A program made the translations under genes and the position numbers. Shown here piece after piece: positions 35,192-44,317 of a stretch of 64,000 nt of DNA. This stretch comes from Cohnella luojiensis (GTDB lineage Bacteria; Bacillota; Bacilli; Paenibacillales; Paenibacillaceae), in the NCBI RefSeq assembly GCF_004564235.1, contig NZ_SOMN01000007.1, forward strand, positions 62,001 to 126,000, in the 5' to 3' direction. Below the pieces are notes generated by a model. That model saw nothing but the letters and a program-made list of their open reading frames with translations, was not told the origin of the DNA and ran no database searches. Every line of letters starts with the position of its first letter. The stretch's first letter is position 1.

Positions 35192-35686
35192 ATGGCCATG
35201 CGCCAAGGAATGATATTAACGGGATTGGGAGTCGTCGTATGGGCAGTGCCTACTCTCTTCTTCTTGTTATTCGGAGATTGGGTCGTGCTCGGAATAGGAG
35301 AACCGTACTTCGGATCGTCTCTCTTCCTGCTAGAAATGCTGACATTCCTGCTGCTCATCGGAATGTCTCTGGTCGTTCGGCTAAGGCTGCTGCCTGAACG
35401 CGGTTCCGCTACGCGATTCGGATTCGTGGCGACTGCCGTTGGATTGTTGCTCAATACGTTCTCGGTATGGTATCGGGATTCGGTTTTCCCAGCCTTTAAC
35501 GAAGACCAGCATCATGCCTATACCGTCTGGATGACATTGGCTTATGCGTTAACGCTGCTGGTGCCTGCCGTCGTGGACAGATTGGTTAAGGAACCCGAGA
35601 AAATCGTGGAATCACCGTCCAACCAAACACCCGCCGCCGATCAAGCTTCGGAAGAGCAAGAGCATTTTCCGGCATCGTCAGATTAA
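35192..35686 (+). CDS. Hypothetical four-helix membrane protein
   Basis: 164 residues from the ATG at 35192; another ATG at 35198 is equally possible, both after AAAGGACGG. Four predicted helices lie between about residues 8 and 135, followed by an acidic, Pro/Ser-rich cytoplasmic or external tail of about 35 residues. No family recognised. It follows manA by 70 bases and is followed by a terminator. Confidence 0.7.
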   Translation: MAMRQGMILTGLGVVVWAVPTLFFLLFGDWVVLGIGEPYFGSSLFLLEMLTFLLLIGMSLVVRLRLLPERGSATRFGFVATAVGLLLNTFSVWYRDSVFPAFNEDQHHAYTVWMTLAYALTLLVPAVVDRLVKEPEKIVESPSNQTPAADQASEEQEHFPASSD

Positions 35687-35702
35687 GATGAATGAAATAA
35701 AG

Positions 35703-35730
35703 GCGGCGAATCCATTTGGATTCGCCGTTT
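35703..35730 (+). terminator. Terminator before moaB
   Basis: CGGCGAATCCA (35704-35714) pairs with TGGATTCGCCG, followed by TTTGATT. It lies just upstream of the moaB ribosome binding site. Confidence 0.7.
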
Positions 35731-35751
35731 GATTAGGAGGGCTTTACCCAC

Positions 35752-36270
35752 ATGACAACCTCAACCGAGCAGCATCGACGGGAAGCACCCAAGAGCGTAT
35801 CATGCGCAATCATCACCGTGTCGGATACCCGCACTCCCGAATCGGACAAAAGCGGTCAACTCATTCGCCGGCTGCTTGAGGAGAATGGGTTTTCGGTAGC
35901 GGAATACGCCATCGTGAAGGATGAATATGAAGGCATTGGAAAATTGTTGCGCGATGCCGCCGACAATCCCCGCGTGGAAGCCGTGCTTTTGAATGGCGGT
36001 ACGGGCATAGCGGGCAGAGATACGACTTATGAAGCGGTACGCGATCAGTTGCATAAGGAGATGCCCGGCTTCGGCGAGATCTTTCGATTTCTTAGTTTCA
36101 CGGAAGATATCGGCTCTGCAGCTATTTTATCGAGGGCGATCGCGGGCACGATCGGAACGACCGCCGTCTTCTCGATGCCCGGTTCCACGGGCGCGGTAAA
36201 GTTGGCCATGACCCGCTTGATTATTCCCGAGTTGGGGCATGTCATGCGGGAGCTTTATAAGGATAATTAG
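35752..36270 (+). CDS. moaB: Molybdenum cofactor biosynthesis protein MoaB
   Basis: 172 residues of the MoaB/MogA fold that adenylylates molybdopterin before molybdenum insertion. Seen: IITVSDTRTPESDKSGQ, LNGGTGIAGRDTTYEAV and SMPGSTGAVKLAM. GGAGGG lies upstream of the ATG. Other cofactor genes are not in the window, but the sulfite-oxidase-like protein at 3.5-4.1 kb would need this cofactor. Confidence 0.93.
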   Translation: MTTSTEQHRREAPKSVSCAIITVSDTRTPESDKSGQLIRRLLEENGFSVAEYAIVKDEYEGIGKLLRDAADNPRVEAVLLNGGTGIAGRDTTYEAVRDQLHKEMPGFGEIFRFLSFTEDIGSAAILSRAIAGTIGTTAVFSMPGSTGAVKLAMTRLIIPELGHVMRELYKDN

Positions 36271-36300
36271 ATATTTAGGCGGCCAACTCCTCACCCTGCT

Positions 36301-36321
36301 CAAGGTACTTTATTAGCCTTG
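36301..36321. repeat. Solo, inverted copy of the 52-bp repeat core
   Basis: CAAGGTACTTTATTAGCCTT at 36301-36320 is identical to the reverse complement of 13439-13458 in the third tandem unit, and CCTGC just before it also matches the neighbouring repeat positions. It lies between the moaB stop and its terminator. Confidence 0.8.
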
Positions 36322-36348
36322 AACCGACAGCCAACTTCGGACTATATC

Positions 36349-36400
36349 AAACAACCTCCTATTCCCGTCAAAATTGCGGTGTAATGGAGGTTGTTTTTTA
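36349..36400 (+). terminator. Terminator after moaB
   Basis: AAACAACCTCC (36349-36359) pairs with GGAGGTTGTTT (36386-36396) and continues into T residues. Confidence 0.75.
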
Positions 36401-36401
36401 A

Positions 36402-37361
36402 TTACTCTATTCGAAAATGCTTCGCGATGAATTCCAATGCCTTGCGATTGTGATCGCCCGTAACCACGTGTCCGGAGAACGGGTAAGGAACGATCGTTTT
36501 CTCCGACTCTACGCGGTTGTATGCGGCATAGATGGTCTCGGGCATGGTCACTGGGTCCTTCAAGCCAACCGTTACGAAAATGGGTATTCGAATCCGGTGC
36601 GCCAGATTCATATTATCGTAGTAGCTGAGCGTCTCGATCACCGTACTGAGGTGCTCGGGAAACCGCTCAACGAAGGATGCCGCCTCCGATAAGGAGCTGC
36701 TCGAATTGATGATTCCGAAATCCATATGGCACATATTTGGAATATGCGGGACCGCTATCGCCGGCTTGTCGGACAAAGCCGCCGCGATCATCGCGAGACC
36801 GCCTCCTTGGCTTCCGCCAGATGCGCAGATGCGCGAATTGTCGACTTCCGGTTGCTGGCTTGCCCAATCCAATGCTTTTATCGCGTCGATCGTAATCGCT
36901 TTATAGTAACAGGTATCCCGATGCAAGATCCCTTGAGTAACCCACCCTTTCGTCGTCCCGAAGTCTTGAGCGAGCAAGTTGCCCGTTTCCCCCGCCTGTC
37001 CCCGAACGTCGATGGCGAATACGGCCATACCCATCATGAGATATGAAGCGTAATCCTCCGGATACCCCTTACTCCCCGTATAGCCGTGGTAGAGTACGAC
37101 GCAAGGCAGCTTCCCCTCGCTCCGGAACTTAGGCAACAAATACCACCCGAAGATTGGGGTAGCATCGAAGCCTTCGAATTCCACCTTGTAAACTTCCATG
37201 TATGTAAACGGCGTTTCCACGAGAGTTCTCTTCGCGTTTAACGGTTTGGTTGCGAATTGCTTCAGCGTCCGATCCCAATACTCGTCAATATCCGGTTGAG
37301 CCGTTAACGGCGGAGTTAGTCTCTCCAGGTCTTCAATCCGTCTCGAAATCGCGTTGCTCAT
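36402..37361 (-). CDS. Acetyl xylan esterase / cephalosporin-C deacetylase-like (CE7)
   Basis: 319 residues from the ATG at 37361 (GAAGGAG upstream); the long in-frame extension to 37550 is not supported. Alpha/beta hydrolase of carbohydrate esterase family 7: oxyanion motif DVRGQAGET, nucleophile Ser in GGSQGGG, Asp in VGLKDPV and His in FSGHVVTG near the end, where the usual HE dipeptide is HV. No signal peptide, so it deacetylates imported sugars or small esters in the cytoplasm. It is transcribed alone. Confidence 0.87.
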   Translation of the reverse strand: MSNAISRRIEDLERLTPPLTAQPDIDEYWDRTLKQFATKPLNAKRTLVETPFTYMEVYKVEFEGFDATPIFGWYLLPKFRSEGKLPCVVLYHGYTGSKGYPEDYASYLMMGMAVFAIDVRGQAGETGNLLAQDFGTTKGWVTQGILHRDTCYYKAITIDAIKALDWASQQPEVDNSRICASGGSQGGGLAMIAAALSDKPAIAVPHIPNMCHMDFGIINSSSSLSEAASFVERFPEHLSTVIETLSYYDNMNLAHRIRIPIFVTVGLKDPVTMPETIYAAYNRVESEKTIVPYPFSGHVVTGDHNRKALEFIAKHFRIE

Positions 37362-37523
37362 AGCTAGGGTAGCTCCTTCGTCACATGTATTATCATAATA
37401 TATAGATAAGATTTCCAATGAAATCCTTTTCATTATAGGGGGATAACTAATGATAAAGCAATCGCTATTCTTCCTGCTCCAACGGAGCATCAGTATCATG
37501 CATTGCAATCTCGCATTAATAAA

Positions 37524-37576
37524 TAAAGACCAGGAAGACTCCAAGGCCAATAAGCCTCGTGATCTTCCTGGTCTTT
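37524..37576 (-). terminator. Terminator after the aldo/keto reductase gene
   Basis: AAAGACCAGGAAGA (37525-37538) pairs with TCTTCCTGGTCTTT (37563-37576); on the minus strand it is followed by ATTTATT. Confidence 0.75.
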
Positions 37577-37630
37577 TAGCACCGCCACGCGGTAACTAGA
37601 TAGCTGGAGCTAATGCCGCGGCAGCCTATC

Positions 37631-38620
37631 TTACTTCAATATCGCTTCAATCCGAGCCAGCTCGTCCGAAGAGAACTCCAAGCGCTTAAGCATCGCGACA
37701 TTGTCATCCAGTTGGCTGACCTTGCTCGCGCCGATCAGAACGCTCGTTACGCGGTCGCCGCGCAATACCCAAGCCAGCGCCATCTGAGCGAGCGACTGAC
37801 CGCGTTCCGCCGCGATATCGTTCAAACGGCGAACCTTTTCCAGTTTCTCTGCCGTCAGACTGCCTTCGTTCAAGAAAACTGAGGCGCCAGCCGCGCGGGA
37901 GTCTTTCGGAATTCCGCCAAGATACTTGTTCGTAAGCAAGCCTTGCTCTAGCGGAGAGAAAACGATGGAACCGACACCGCCTTCTTCCAGCACATCCTGC
38001 AACCCATTCTCGATCCAACGATCGAACATGCTGTAGCGCGGCTGATGAATCAACAGCGGCGTTCCGAGCTCCTTCAGAATTCGAATCGCTTCCTTCGCTT
38101 CAGGCGCGCGGTAGTTCGACACGCCTACATACAAAGCTTTGCCCGAACGAACGATCTGGTCCAATGCCATCATCGTTTCTTCGAGCGGAGTCTCCGGATC
38201 CGGGCGGTGGTGGTAGAAAATATCAACGTAATCAAGCCCCATTCGCTTGAGACTTTGATCTAGACTCGATATCAAATATTTGCGGGAACCGAAGTCTCCG
38301 TAGGGACCATCCCACATGCCGTAACCAGCTTTAGTGGAGATGATCATCTCGTCGCGATAAGACTTCATGTCGGTTGCGAGCAGACGGCCGAAGTTCTCCT
38401 CCGCGGAACCCGGAGGCGGTCCGTAGTTATTCGCCAAGTCGAAGTGGGTAATTCCCAAATCGAAAGCATGCCGAACTAAAGCCCGGCCATTCTCGAAACT
38501 ATCGATGCCGCCGAAATTATGCCATAGTCCCAATGATACCGCGGGAATTTTGAGTCCGGAACGTCCCACGCGATTGTATTTCATCGTTACATAACGATCT
38601 GAGCTAGCTTTGTAAACCAT
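37631..38620 (-). CDS. Aldo/keto reductase, YghZ (glyceraldehyde-3-phosphate reductase) type
   Basis: 329 residues from the ATG at 38620 (GAGAGGTGG upstream). NADPH-dependent TIM-barrel reductase. The catalytic tetrad is visible: Asp and Tyr in DLANNYGPPPG, Lys in STKAGYG and His in FYHHRPDP. The GPPPGSAEENFG loop is typical of YghZ, which reduces L-glyceraldehyde 3-phosphate and methylglyoxal. The C-terminal cofactor-binding LIGASKVSQLDDN is present. Physiological substrate is not certain. Confidence 0.9.
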   Translation of the reverse strand: MVYKASSDRYVTMKYNRVGRSGLKIPAVSLGLWHNFGGIDSFENGRALVRHAFDLGITHFDLANNYGPPPGSAEENFGRLLATDMKSYRDEMIISTKAGYGMWDGPYGDFGSRKYLISSLDQSLKRMGLDYVDIFYHHRPDPETPLEETMMALDQIVRSGKALYVGVSNYRAPEAKEAIRILKELGTPLLIHQPRYSMFDRWIENGLQDVLEEGGVGSIVFSPLEQGLLTNKYLGGIPKDSRAAGASVFLNEGSLTAEKLEKVRRLNDIAAERGQSLAQMALAWVLRGDRVTSVLIGASKVSQLDDNVAMLKRLEFSSDELARIEAILK

Positions 38621-38669
38621 GGATTGCGCCACCTCTCACTAATTGTTGTTGATCTCTAGGAATAACTGC

Positions 38670-40418
38670 TTATTTCTTCATAGCTACCTCTTGCCCGTCA
38701 GGCTGCGGCAGCGCCACCAATTGAGGTCCCGCTTCTTCCCCGGAGTACAAGAAAACCAGAACGGATGGATTGGACAGATCCACCCGCCCTTCCTCTACCC
38801 AAGCTCCGTAATCGAACGGCAACCGGTCCAGCGTGCCTTTTTTCTGCAGCTCGCGCTCGTCCATCCCGAGCTTCTCGGCCGCGTATTTCATAACCGTCGT
38901 CCAATCCTTCTTCTCCAGACGATCGTCCCACCAAAGCTTGCGCGGCTTGTATTTGTGTTGCAAATAATAGTCGATCTTCAACAATCCGAAAGCCGCGTCA
39001 CGGTCAAGCTCCGGCCTCGCATCCGCCTCCAGGAAATCCCATAAACGCGAGAACAAGTCCTCCAGCTGATGCCCGATTCGGCTCCAACCCTTGGCTTCCC
39101 AGAAATCTCCGAACGCTTGGAAGAAATCGAACGGGGAAGGATAGGCTTTCTCGATCAAATATTCCATCGTCCGGTCCATCCGGTGAGCATTCCAGAATTT
39201 CTCCAGAACGTCCTCGACCCGCTTGATCCGCACGATATCCGAGAAGGGCATCAGATCGTTGGCCAACATTTCGTAGGGCGCGCGATCGGAATAGACATAG
39301 CCGAATTTCTCCGCATCGATACGCAAGCCCGTACCCCGCAGCATTTTCAAGAAACCGAGCTGCAACTCTTCCGGCCTCAAAGCGAACACGTCGTTGAACG
39401 TTTTGCGGAACGTGTCGTAATCCTCGTGCGGCAAGCCCGCGATCAAGTCCAAGTGCTGATCGATTTTGCCGCTTTCCTTGACCTTCACGACGGTGCGGGT
39501 CAGCTTGGCGAAGTTCTGGCGGCGTTGAACCGCGATGTTGGTCGGATCGTTCGTCGACTGGACGCCGATCTCGAACCGGAATACGCCCGGAGGCGCGTTC
39601 ACGGCAAGAAAATCCAGCACTTCGGGGCGCATGATATCGGCGGTAATCTCGAATTGAAACACGCAACCCCGGTGATTGTCGATCAAGAACCGGAACACTT
39701 CCATGGCGTAGTCTCGTTTAATGTTAAAGGTCCGATCGACGAATTTGATCAGCTTGGCGCCGTTATCGATCAAATAGGTCAGTTCCGCCTTCACCCACTC
39801 GATATCGAAATATCTTACCCCTACCTCGATGCTGGATAGGCAGAATTGGCAACTGAACGGGCATCCCCGGCTCGTCTCGAAATAGACAACCCGATTGCGC
39901 ATCGGCACTAAATCCTGAGCGAATCTATGCGGCGACGGGATATCATTCAAGATCAGCTTCGGGCGCGGGGGATTAATCACGGCCTTGCCGTCCTTGCGAT
40001 AAGCCATGCCGAATACGAAGTGATATTTCTGCTCTCCGGCGATTTGGCGCAACAAGTCCCTGAATGTCTCCTCGCCCTCGCCCATGACGATAAAGTCAAC
40101 CGAGCTTAAGCGATTCATCCAGTATTCCGTATCATAAGAAACTTCCGGTCCTCCGAGCATGATTTTCACGTCGGGCATTACCTTGCGAAGCATATCCACG
40201 ACGATTATCGTTTCTTCGATGTTCCAGATGTAACAGGAAAAACCGATCACATCGGGCTTCTTCGAGAACAAATCAGCCGCAATGCCCATCGATGGGTCTT
40301 TGATCGTATATTCGGCAATATCGACCTCGAACTCGTCCTGAGCGAAGGATTTCAAATATCTTAAGGCGAGGGAGGTATGAATGTATTTGGCGTTCAGCGT
40401 CGCAACGACGACGTTCAT
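38670..40418 (-). CDS. B12-binding-domain radical SAM protein (DUF4080 type)
   Basis: 582 residues. An N-terminal cobalamin-binding-like domain (about 1-130; GFSCYIWNIEETI, MLGGPEVSYD) is followed by a radical SAM core with CPFSCQFC at about residue 185, a later DRTFNI segment, and a C-terminal DUF4080 domain. The B12 His of DxHxxG is not evident, so cobalamin binding is doubtful. Reaction unknown. It follows, on the same strand, the Gfo/Idh gene after a 90-bp gap. Confidence 0.85.
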   Translation of the reverse strand: MNVVVATLNAKYIHTSLALRYLKSFAQDEFEVDIAEYTIKDPSMGIAADLFSKKPDVIGFSCYIWNIEETIIVVDMLRKVMPDVKIMLGGPEVSYDTEYWMNRLSSVDFIVMGEGEETFRDLLRQIAGEQKYHFVFGMAYRKDGKAVINPPRPKLILNDIPSPHRFAQDLVPMRNRVVYFETSRGCPFSCQFCLSSIEVGVRYFDIEWVKAELTYLIDNGAKLIKFVDRTFNIKRDYAMEVFRFLIDNHRGCVFQFEITADIMRPEVLDFLAVNAPPGVFRFEIGVQSTNDPTNIAVQRRQNFAKLTRTVVKVKESGKIDQHLDLIAGLPHEDYDTFRKTFNDVFALRPEELQLGFLKMLRGTGLRIDAEKFGYVYSDRAPYEMLANDLMPFSDIVRIKRVEDVLEKFWNAHRMDRTMEYLIEKAYPSPFDFFQAFGDFWEAKGWSRIGHQLEDLFSRLWDFLEADARPELDRDAAFGLLKIDYYLQHKYKPRKLWWDDRLEKKDWTTVMKYAAEKLGMDERELQKKGTLDRLPFDYGAWVEEGRVDLSNPSVLVFLYSGEEAGPQLVALPQPDGQEVAMKK

Positions 40419-40508
40419 GGCGTATTCCTCTTTCGGTGTAAGGCATTTCCTCTATTGTAACGGAAAATGCCCGGGGAAGAAACCATTGGCGAACACGTGT
40501 TCACAAGG

Positions 40509-41501
40509 CTACAAAACGACTCGTTGACGGGTACGCGCGGATGCCAAGCAGGCATCCAGCAATCTCATATTCGCTACGGCATCCTGAGCGGTATATGCCG
40601 GAGGCTCTTCTCCCCAAACGACTCGCGCGAATTGGTCGGATTGCGCTGCGTATGCGTCGATTCCGTAAGGCCCTTCGCGACGGACCGAGTCTCCGACATG
40701 AATCGCGATATCGTCCGTTTCTTTAGACGGCAAGAAAGAAGGTTTCAGAACGATCGTTCCTTCCGTCCCTACGATCTCCAGCTCATTGCGGAAAGTCGCC
40801 CACATCCCGCAATCGAACGTTAACGCGACATGTCCCGGAAATTCGACCAACCCGGAAGCCATCATGTCCACATCATCGTGCTCGGCAGAAAATAAGGCTT
40901 GAACCGTCACAGCTTCGGGTTCGACTCCCATAATCAGGCGAGCTGCGCTCAACGGGTAGACGCCCACGTCGTATAATCCGCCGCCTCCCCACTCTTTCAC
41001 TTGCCGGATATCTCCTTTGTTCGCGGCGCCGTTATAGGTAAACACTCCGCGAATTCCCCTAAGTTTCCCGATCTCTCCGCTTGCGATTATCTCTTTCACT
41101 CTTGCGATTCTTGGGTGATGCCTGTACATGAACGCTTCGGCCAGATGAACGCCGGTTTCTTTACAGAAATCAACCATCTCTTGGGCTTCTTTGGCATCCA
41201 TTGCCAGCGGCTTCTCGCATAGGATATGTTTGCCGGCCTTAGCCGCCGCGATCGACCATTCTTTGTGCAAATGATTCGGCAACGGAATATAAACCGCATC
41301 GATATCCGGATCAGTCAACATAGCCTCATAGCTTCCGTAATGCTTCGGTATTCCAAACTGTTCCGCTTTGTTCCGGGCTTTCGTTTCGTCCCGGCTGGCA
41401 ATCCCGAGCAATTCGCCCGTTTCGGACGCTTGAATAGCCGGAATGACCGCCCGATCCGCTATGGCCGCGCAGCCAAGTATTCCCCATCGCAAACGTTTCA
41501 T
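40509..41501 (-). CDS. Gfo/Idh/MocA-family sugar oxidoreductase
   Basis: 330 residues from the ATG at 41501 (GAGGGAG nine bases upstream; ATG 41510 is the alternative). The N-terminal Rossmann motif is GILGCAAIADRAV, and CEKPLAMDAKEA gives the family's EKP motif with catalytic Lys. The C-terminal domain is the usual beta sheet. It oxidises or reduces a sugar or inositol derivative with NAD(P); the substrate is unknown. Confidence 0.88.
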   Translation of the reverse strand: MKRLRWGILGCAAIADRAVIPAIQASETGELLGIASRDETKARNKAEQFGIPKHYGSYEAMLTDPDIDAVYIPLPNHLHKEWSIAAAKAGKHILCEKPLAMDAKEAQEMVDFCKETGVHLAEAFMYRHHPRIARVKEIIASGEIGKLRGIRGVFTYNGAANKGDIRQVKEWGGGGLYDVGVYPLSAARLIMGVEPEAVTVQALFSAEHDDVDMMASGLVEFPGHVALTFDCGMWATFRNELEIVGTEGTIVLKPSFLPSKETDDIAIHVGDSVRREGPYGIDAYAAQSDQFARVVWGEEPPAYTAQDAVANMRLLDACLASARTRQRVVL

Positions 41502-41638
41502 CGCAAACATCTCCCTCTCCCTTGAAATTCTCCACCATTATAGCACGGCTGTCCGTCTTTTCGATCAAGCGGATATGGGTTACAATTGTACGATAATAAA
41601 TCGATAATTAGACGCTCTAGACAGAAAGGGAGAAACCG

Positions 41639-42442
41639 ATGCCTTACCGCCTTATTGCCATGGATCTTGACGATACGCTGCTAACCGACGAACTAACGGT
41701 ATCCGACGCAACCCGCAAGGCTATGACCGAAGCGATTGCCCTAGGCGCTCACCTTACCATCGCTACAGGAAGAATGTTCGATTCGGCCCAGAAAATCGCC
41801 CGACAAGTTGGGCTCAACGTGCCGATCATTACTTACCAAGGCTCGCTCATCAAGAATCTGCTCGACGAGGAAATCCTCTACGAACGTTCCGTTCCCGTCG
41901 AAGCAGCCAAGAAATTATACGATTATTGCCAGGAACATGGCTTGCATCTCCAAAGCTACATCGAAGATAAGCTTTACGTCTCCGAGGATAACGACAAGAT
42001 TAAAGGTTACGCCAGACAATCAAACATTCCTTATACGATCGAACCGGATTTCAGCCGCATCATCAGCCACGAGAAACAAACGAAGCTGCTGATCATCGAC
42101 GAACCGGCGAAATTGGATGCCTTGCTTCCCGAGCTCAAGAAGTTATTCGGTTCCCAGGTTCACTTGACCAAGTCGAAGCCTAACTATCTGGAGTTCATGC
42201 ATCCCGAAGGCACGAAAGGTCATGCCTTGCGTTTCCTTGCCACCCATTACGGCATACCGATGGAGGAGACGATCGCGATGGGCGACGCCATGAACGACCA
42301 CGAGATGGTTGAGGCGGCCGGCCTTGGAGTGGCGATGGAGAATGCCGTTCCGGCATTAAAAGAAATCGCGGATTACGTCACGCTAAGCAACAACGACGAC
42401 GGTGTCGCACATGTTCTTAAGAAGTTTGTGTTGAATGCCTAG
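41639..42442 (+). CDS. Cof-type HAD-superfamily sugar-phosphate phosphatase
   Basis: 267 residues. The nucleophile motif is MDLDDTLLTD, motif II is ATGR, the conserved Lys precedes NYLEFMHPEGTKG, and motif IV is AMGDAMNDHEM. The C2 cap domain lies at about residues 85-190. These cytoplasmic enzymes dephosphorylate sugar phosphates or cofactors with broad specificity. AAAGGGAG precedes the ATG. It is divergent from the Gfo/Idh gene. Confidence 0.92.
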   Translation: MPYRLIAMDLDDTLLTDELTVSDATRKAMTEAIALGAHLTIATGRMFDSAQKIARQVGLNVPIITYQGSLIKNLLDEEILYERSVPVEAAKKLYDYCQEHGLHLQSYIEDKLYVSEDNDKIKGYARQSNIPYTIEPDFSRIISHEKQTKLLIIDEPAKLDALLPELKKLFGSQVHLTKSKPNYLEFMHPEGTKGHALRFLATHYGIPMEETIAMGDAMNDHEMVEAAGLGVAMENAVPALKEIADYVTLSNNDDGVAHVLKKFVLNA

Positions 42443-42452
42443 CATTTTAAGT

Positions 42453-42489
42453 AAAAACCGTTCGAAATTAAAACTTCCGAACGGTTTTT
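42453..42489. terminator. Bidirectional terminator between Cof phosphatase and DUF6044 gene
   Basis: AAAAACCGTTCG (42453-42464) and CGAACGGTTTTT (42478-42489) give a stem with A and T runs on both sides, serving the two convergent genes. Confidence 0.85.
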
Positions 42490-42499
42490 GTATTGAAAA

Positions 42500-44191
42500 T
42501 TACTGCCCTACCTCATACACATGCACTTTCCATACGGATCTCGGATGGACGTATACCCCCCGAAGCGTCAACCCGTTCTCTTCCGCATTTAAAATCGGAA
42601 CCGCCGAAAAAATAAAGCGCCCGCCCAATCCCTTGAACGCGCCGACGTTTAGCTCCAGATTTCGGATCTTTTTGCGCGACGTCTTCCGGTAGTCGTATTT
42701 CCTCCCTAATTCCGCAACGAATAGATAACATCTTCCACCCCACGTGTCGAAGTACGTCCGCAGCTTTTTCTTCTTATCGAGCTCCTTCTCGATAATGCGC
42801 CGAAATGCATGCTTATATTGCAAAGAATAATAATTAGCGTACGAATCCAGCGTATAAAATCCGTTATACTGCGCGATCGCCGGATGAAGCCCGATGCTCG
42901 CCACCCGGTATGTTTCCTTAGGGAGTCCGATAAACCGCTCGATCTCTCGGAACTGTTCAACTGCGTAAAACTCGCGGAACGACGGTTTATCCATGTTCCG
43001 ATATACAATTTCCTCATTGTTCGCGAACAGCACCGCAACTTGCGCAATAATTGCTGCTTTGGCGAACCGAAGCCCCTTTTTCCCCCCGATGAAAACGAGC
43101 AGCCGACAAGCCAGGGCAAACCCCAAATAAATGATAAGAGGGCGTAAAAAATGAAATCGCGCAAAATTAAACGTATTTAACAGAGAGAATTGTTGTTTGA
43201 GCGGTTGCCATCCCTTGTGGAACCAAAAAGCATACCAAACAGACAACGCCAAATTAAGCCCCGTAAGAAATGTTAAAATGCTCCCTATCCGCGTACGCTT
43301 CCACTCGGACCGCGTTAGGATCAAATAAAGTACAATCAGCGTAACCGGTAAAATAACGATCGTATGCAAAGTCATCACATGGTTGTGTCCAAACACGAAG
43401 TTCTTAATAGCCAGCCGCAGGCAGCGCCGCAAATCCAATCGGGACGACACGAACTCGTCGCGGCTCGTCGGTTCGTCGGACAAGACAAGGGACAATAGCA
43501 ACCGGTATTCAACTGCCAAATACATAGCCCCCATTAGCGCAACGCTTCCGAGAAACCGCAAATTCCATCGTTTGTTTACGACTAAATCCCATAGCCATAA
43601 CAAACCTACTGCCGTTAGGAAAAAGAAAAAGCCGAGCACGAAACTGGAGTAAAACGGAAGCGAAATTATCGTAAACCAATGTTTCTTTTCGCTCTTTCCT
43701 TGCCTAATGTGCAAAATAGCCCAGAGGGCGAGCGGCTGCCCTAACGTGCTCAACATGCCCGACGGCCAGAACGGCGTAAGCGCAAAAGCCAGAGCTACCC
43801 CGACTCGGATGAACGAATGGTTCGATCCCGGGATAAAATGATCCTTTAACAATAAATACATCCCAAGAAAAGCAAACACCCTCGACACCGTTTGGCTTAA
43901 CGCATACGCCCCCATAGACGGGAAAAAGGCATGCAATAAAACGTTCCCGCTAAATTCGGTTCCGTAAGCGTTTCTCGCAAGTCCGTTCATGACTTGCGGA
44001 ATAACCGACCGATAGCTTCCGAACCACTCTCCGCTGTTAACCAATACTTTATACCAAGCGATATTCGAATCGAGGTTGTCATGAACGCGGATATGAGCTT
44101 CCTCGCCTAATAGGTACAAAGGGGAAAGGTAAAGCGCCAACATAGCTACGCTAATCCAAAGTAATCTTCTTTCTTGGCTTGCGTTTAGCAA
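42500..44191 (-). CDS. Multi-helix membrane protein, DUF6044/YkoS-like
   Basis: 563 residues with about ten membrane helices in the first 390 and a soluble C-terminal part of about 170. The early motif VHDNLDSNIAWYKVL and the GT-C-like arrangement (a long first external loop with acidic residues) suggest a membrane sugar transferase or related protein; it resembles Bacillus YkoS. The TTG at 44191 has GGGGGG six bases upstream. It is divergent from an LTA-synthase-like gene, consistent with cell-envelope polymer work. Confidence 0.65.
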   Translation of the reverse strand: MLNASQERRLLWISVAMLALYLSPLYLLGEEAHIRVHDNLDSNIAWYKVLVNSGEWFGSYRSVIPQVMNGLARNAYGTEFSGNVLLHAFFPSMGAYALSQTVSRVFAFLGMYLLLKDHFIPGSNHSFIRVGVALAFALTPFWPSGMLSTLGQPLALWAILHIRQGKSEKKHWFTIISLPFYSSFVLGFFFFLTAVGLLWLWDLVVNKRWNLRFLGSVALMGAMYLAVEYRLLLSLVLSDEPTSRDEFVSSRLDLRRCLRLAIKNFVFGHNHVMTLHTIVILPVTLIVLYLILTRSEWKRTRIGSILTFLTGLNLALSVWYAFWFHKGWQPLKQQFSLLNTFNFARFHFLRPLIIYLGFALACRLLVFIGGKKGLRFAKAAIIAQVAVLFANNEEIVYRNMDKPSFREFYAVEQFREIERFIGLPKETYRVASIGLHPAIAQYNGFYTLDSYANYYSLQYKHAFRRIIEKELDKKKKLRTYFDTWGGRCYLFVAELGRKYDYRKTSRKKIRNLELNVGAFKGLGGRFIFSAVPILNAEENGLTLRGVYVHPRSVWKVHVYEVGQ

Positions 44192-44317
44192 GTCGGTCCC
44201 CCCATCCCTCTAAGGAAGTTACATGTTAATATCCCAATCGGGGCTGTCGTTATACCGCGAGCCGTGAATAAATTGGCGACTCTTGGTAACGATACATATG
44301 TTATGGAGGGGATGAAC

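Noticed and set aside
36402-37550. 63-residue N-terminal extension of the CE7 esterase
   Set aside because: No ribosome binding site, A/T-rich upstream sequence, and not part of the family; the ATG at 37361 has GAAGGAG.
39069-39839. 256-residue plus-strand frame
   Set aside because: Antisense to the well-supported B12/radical SAM gene, with no ribosome binding site or recognisable protein.
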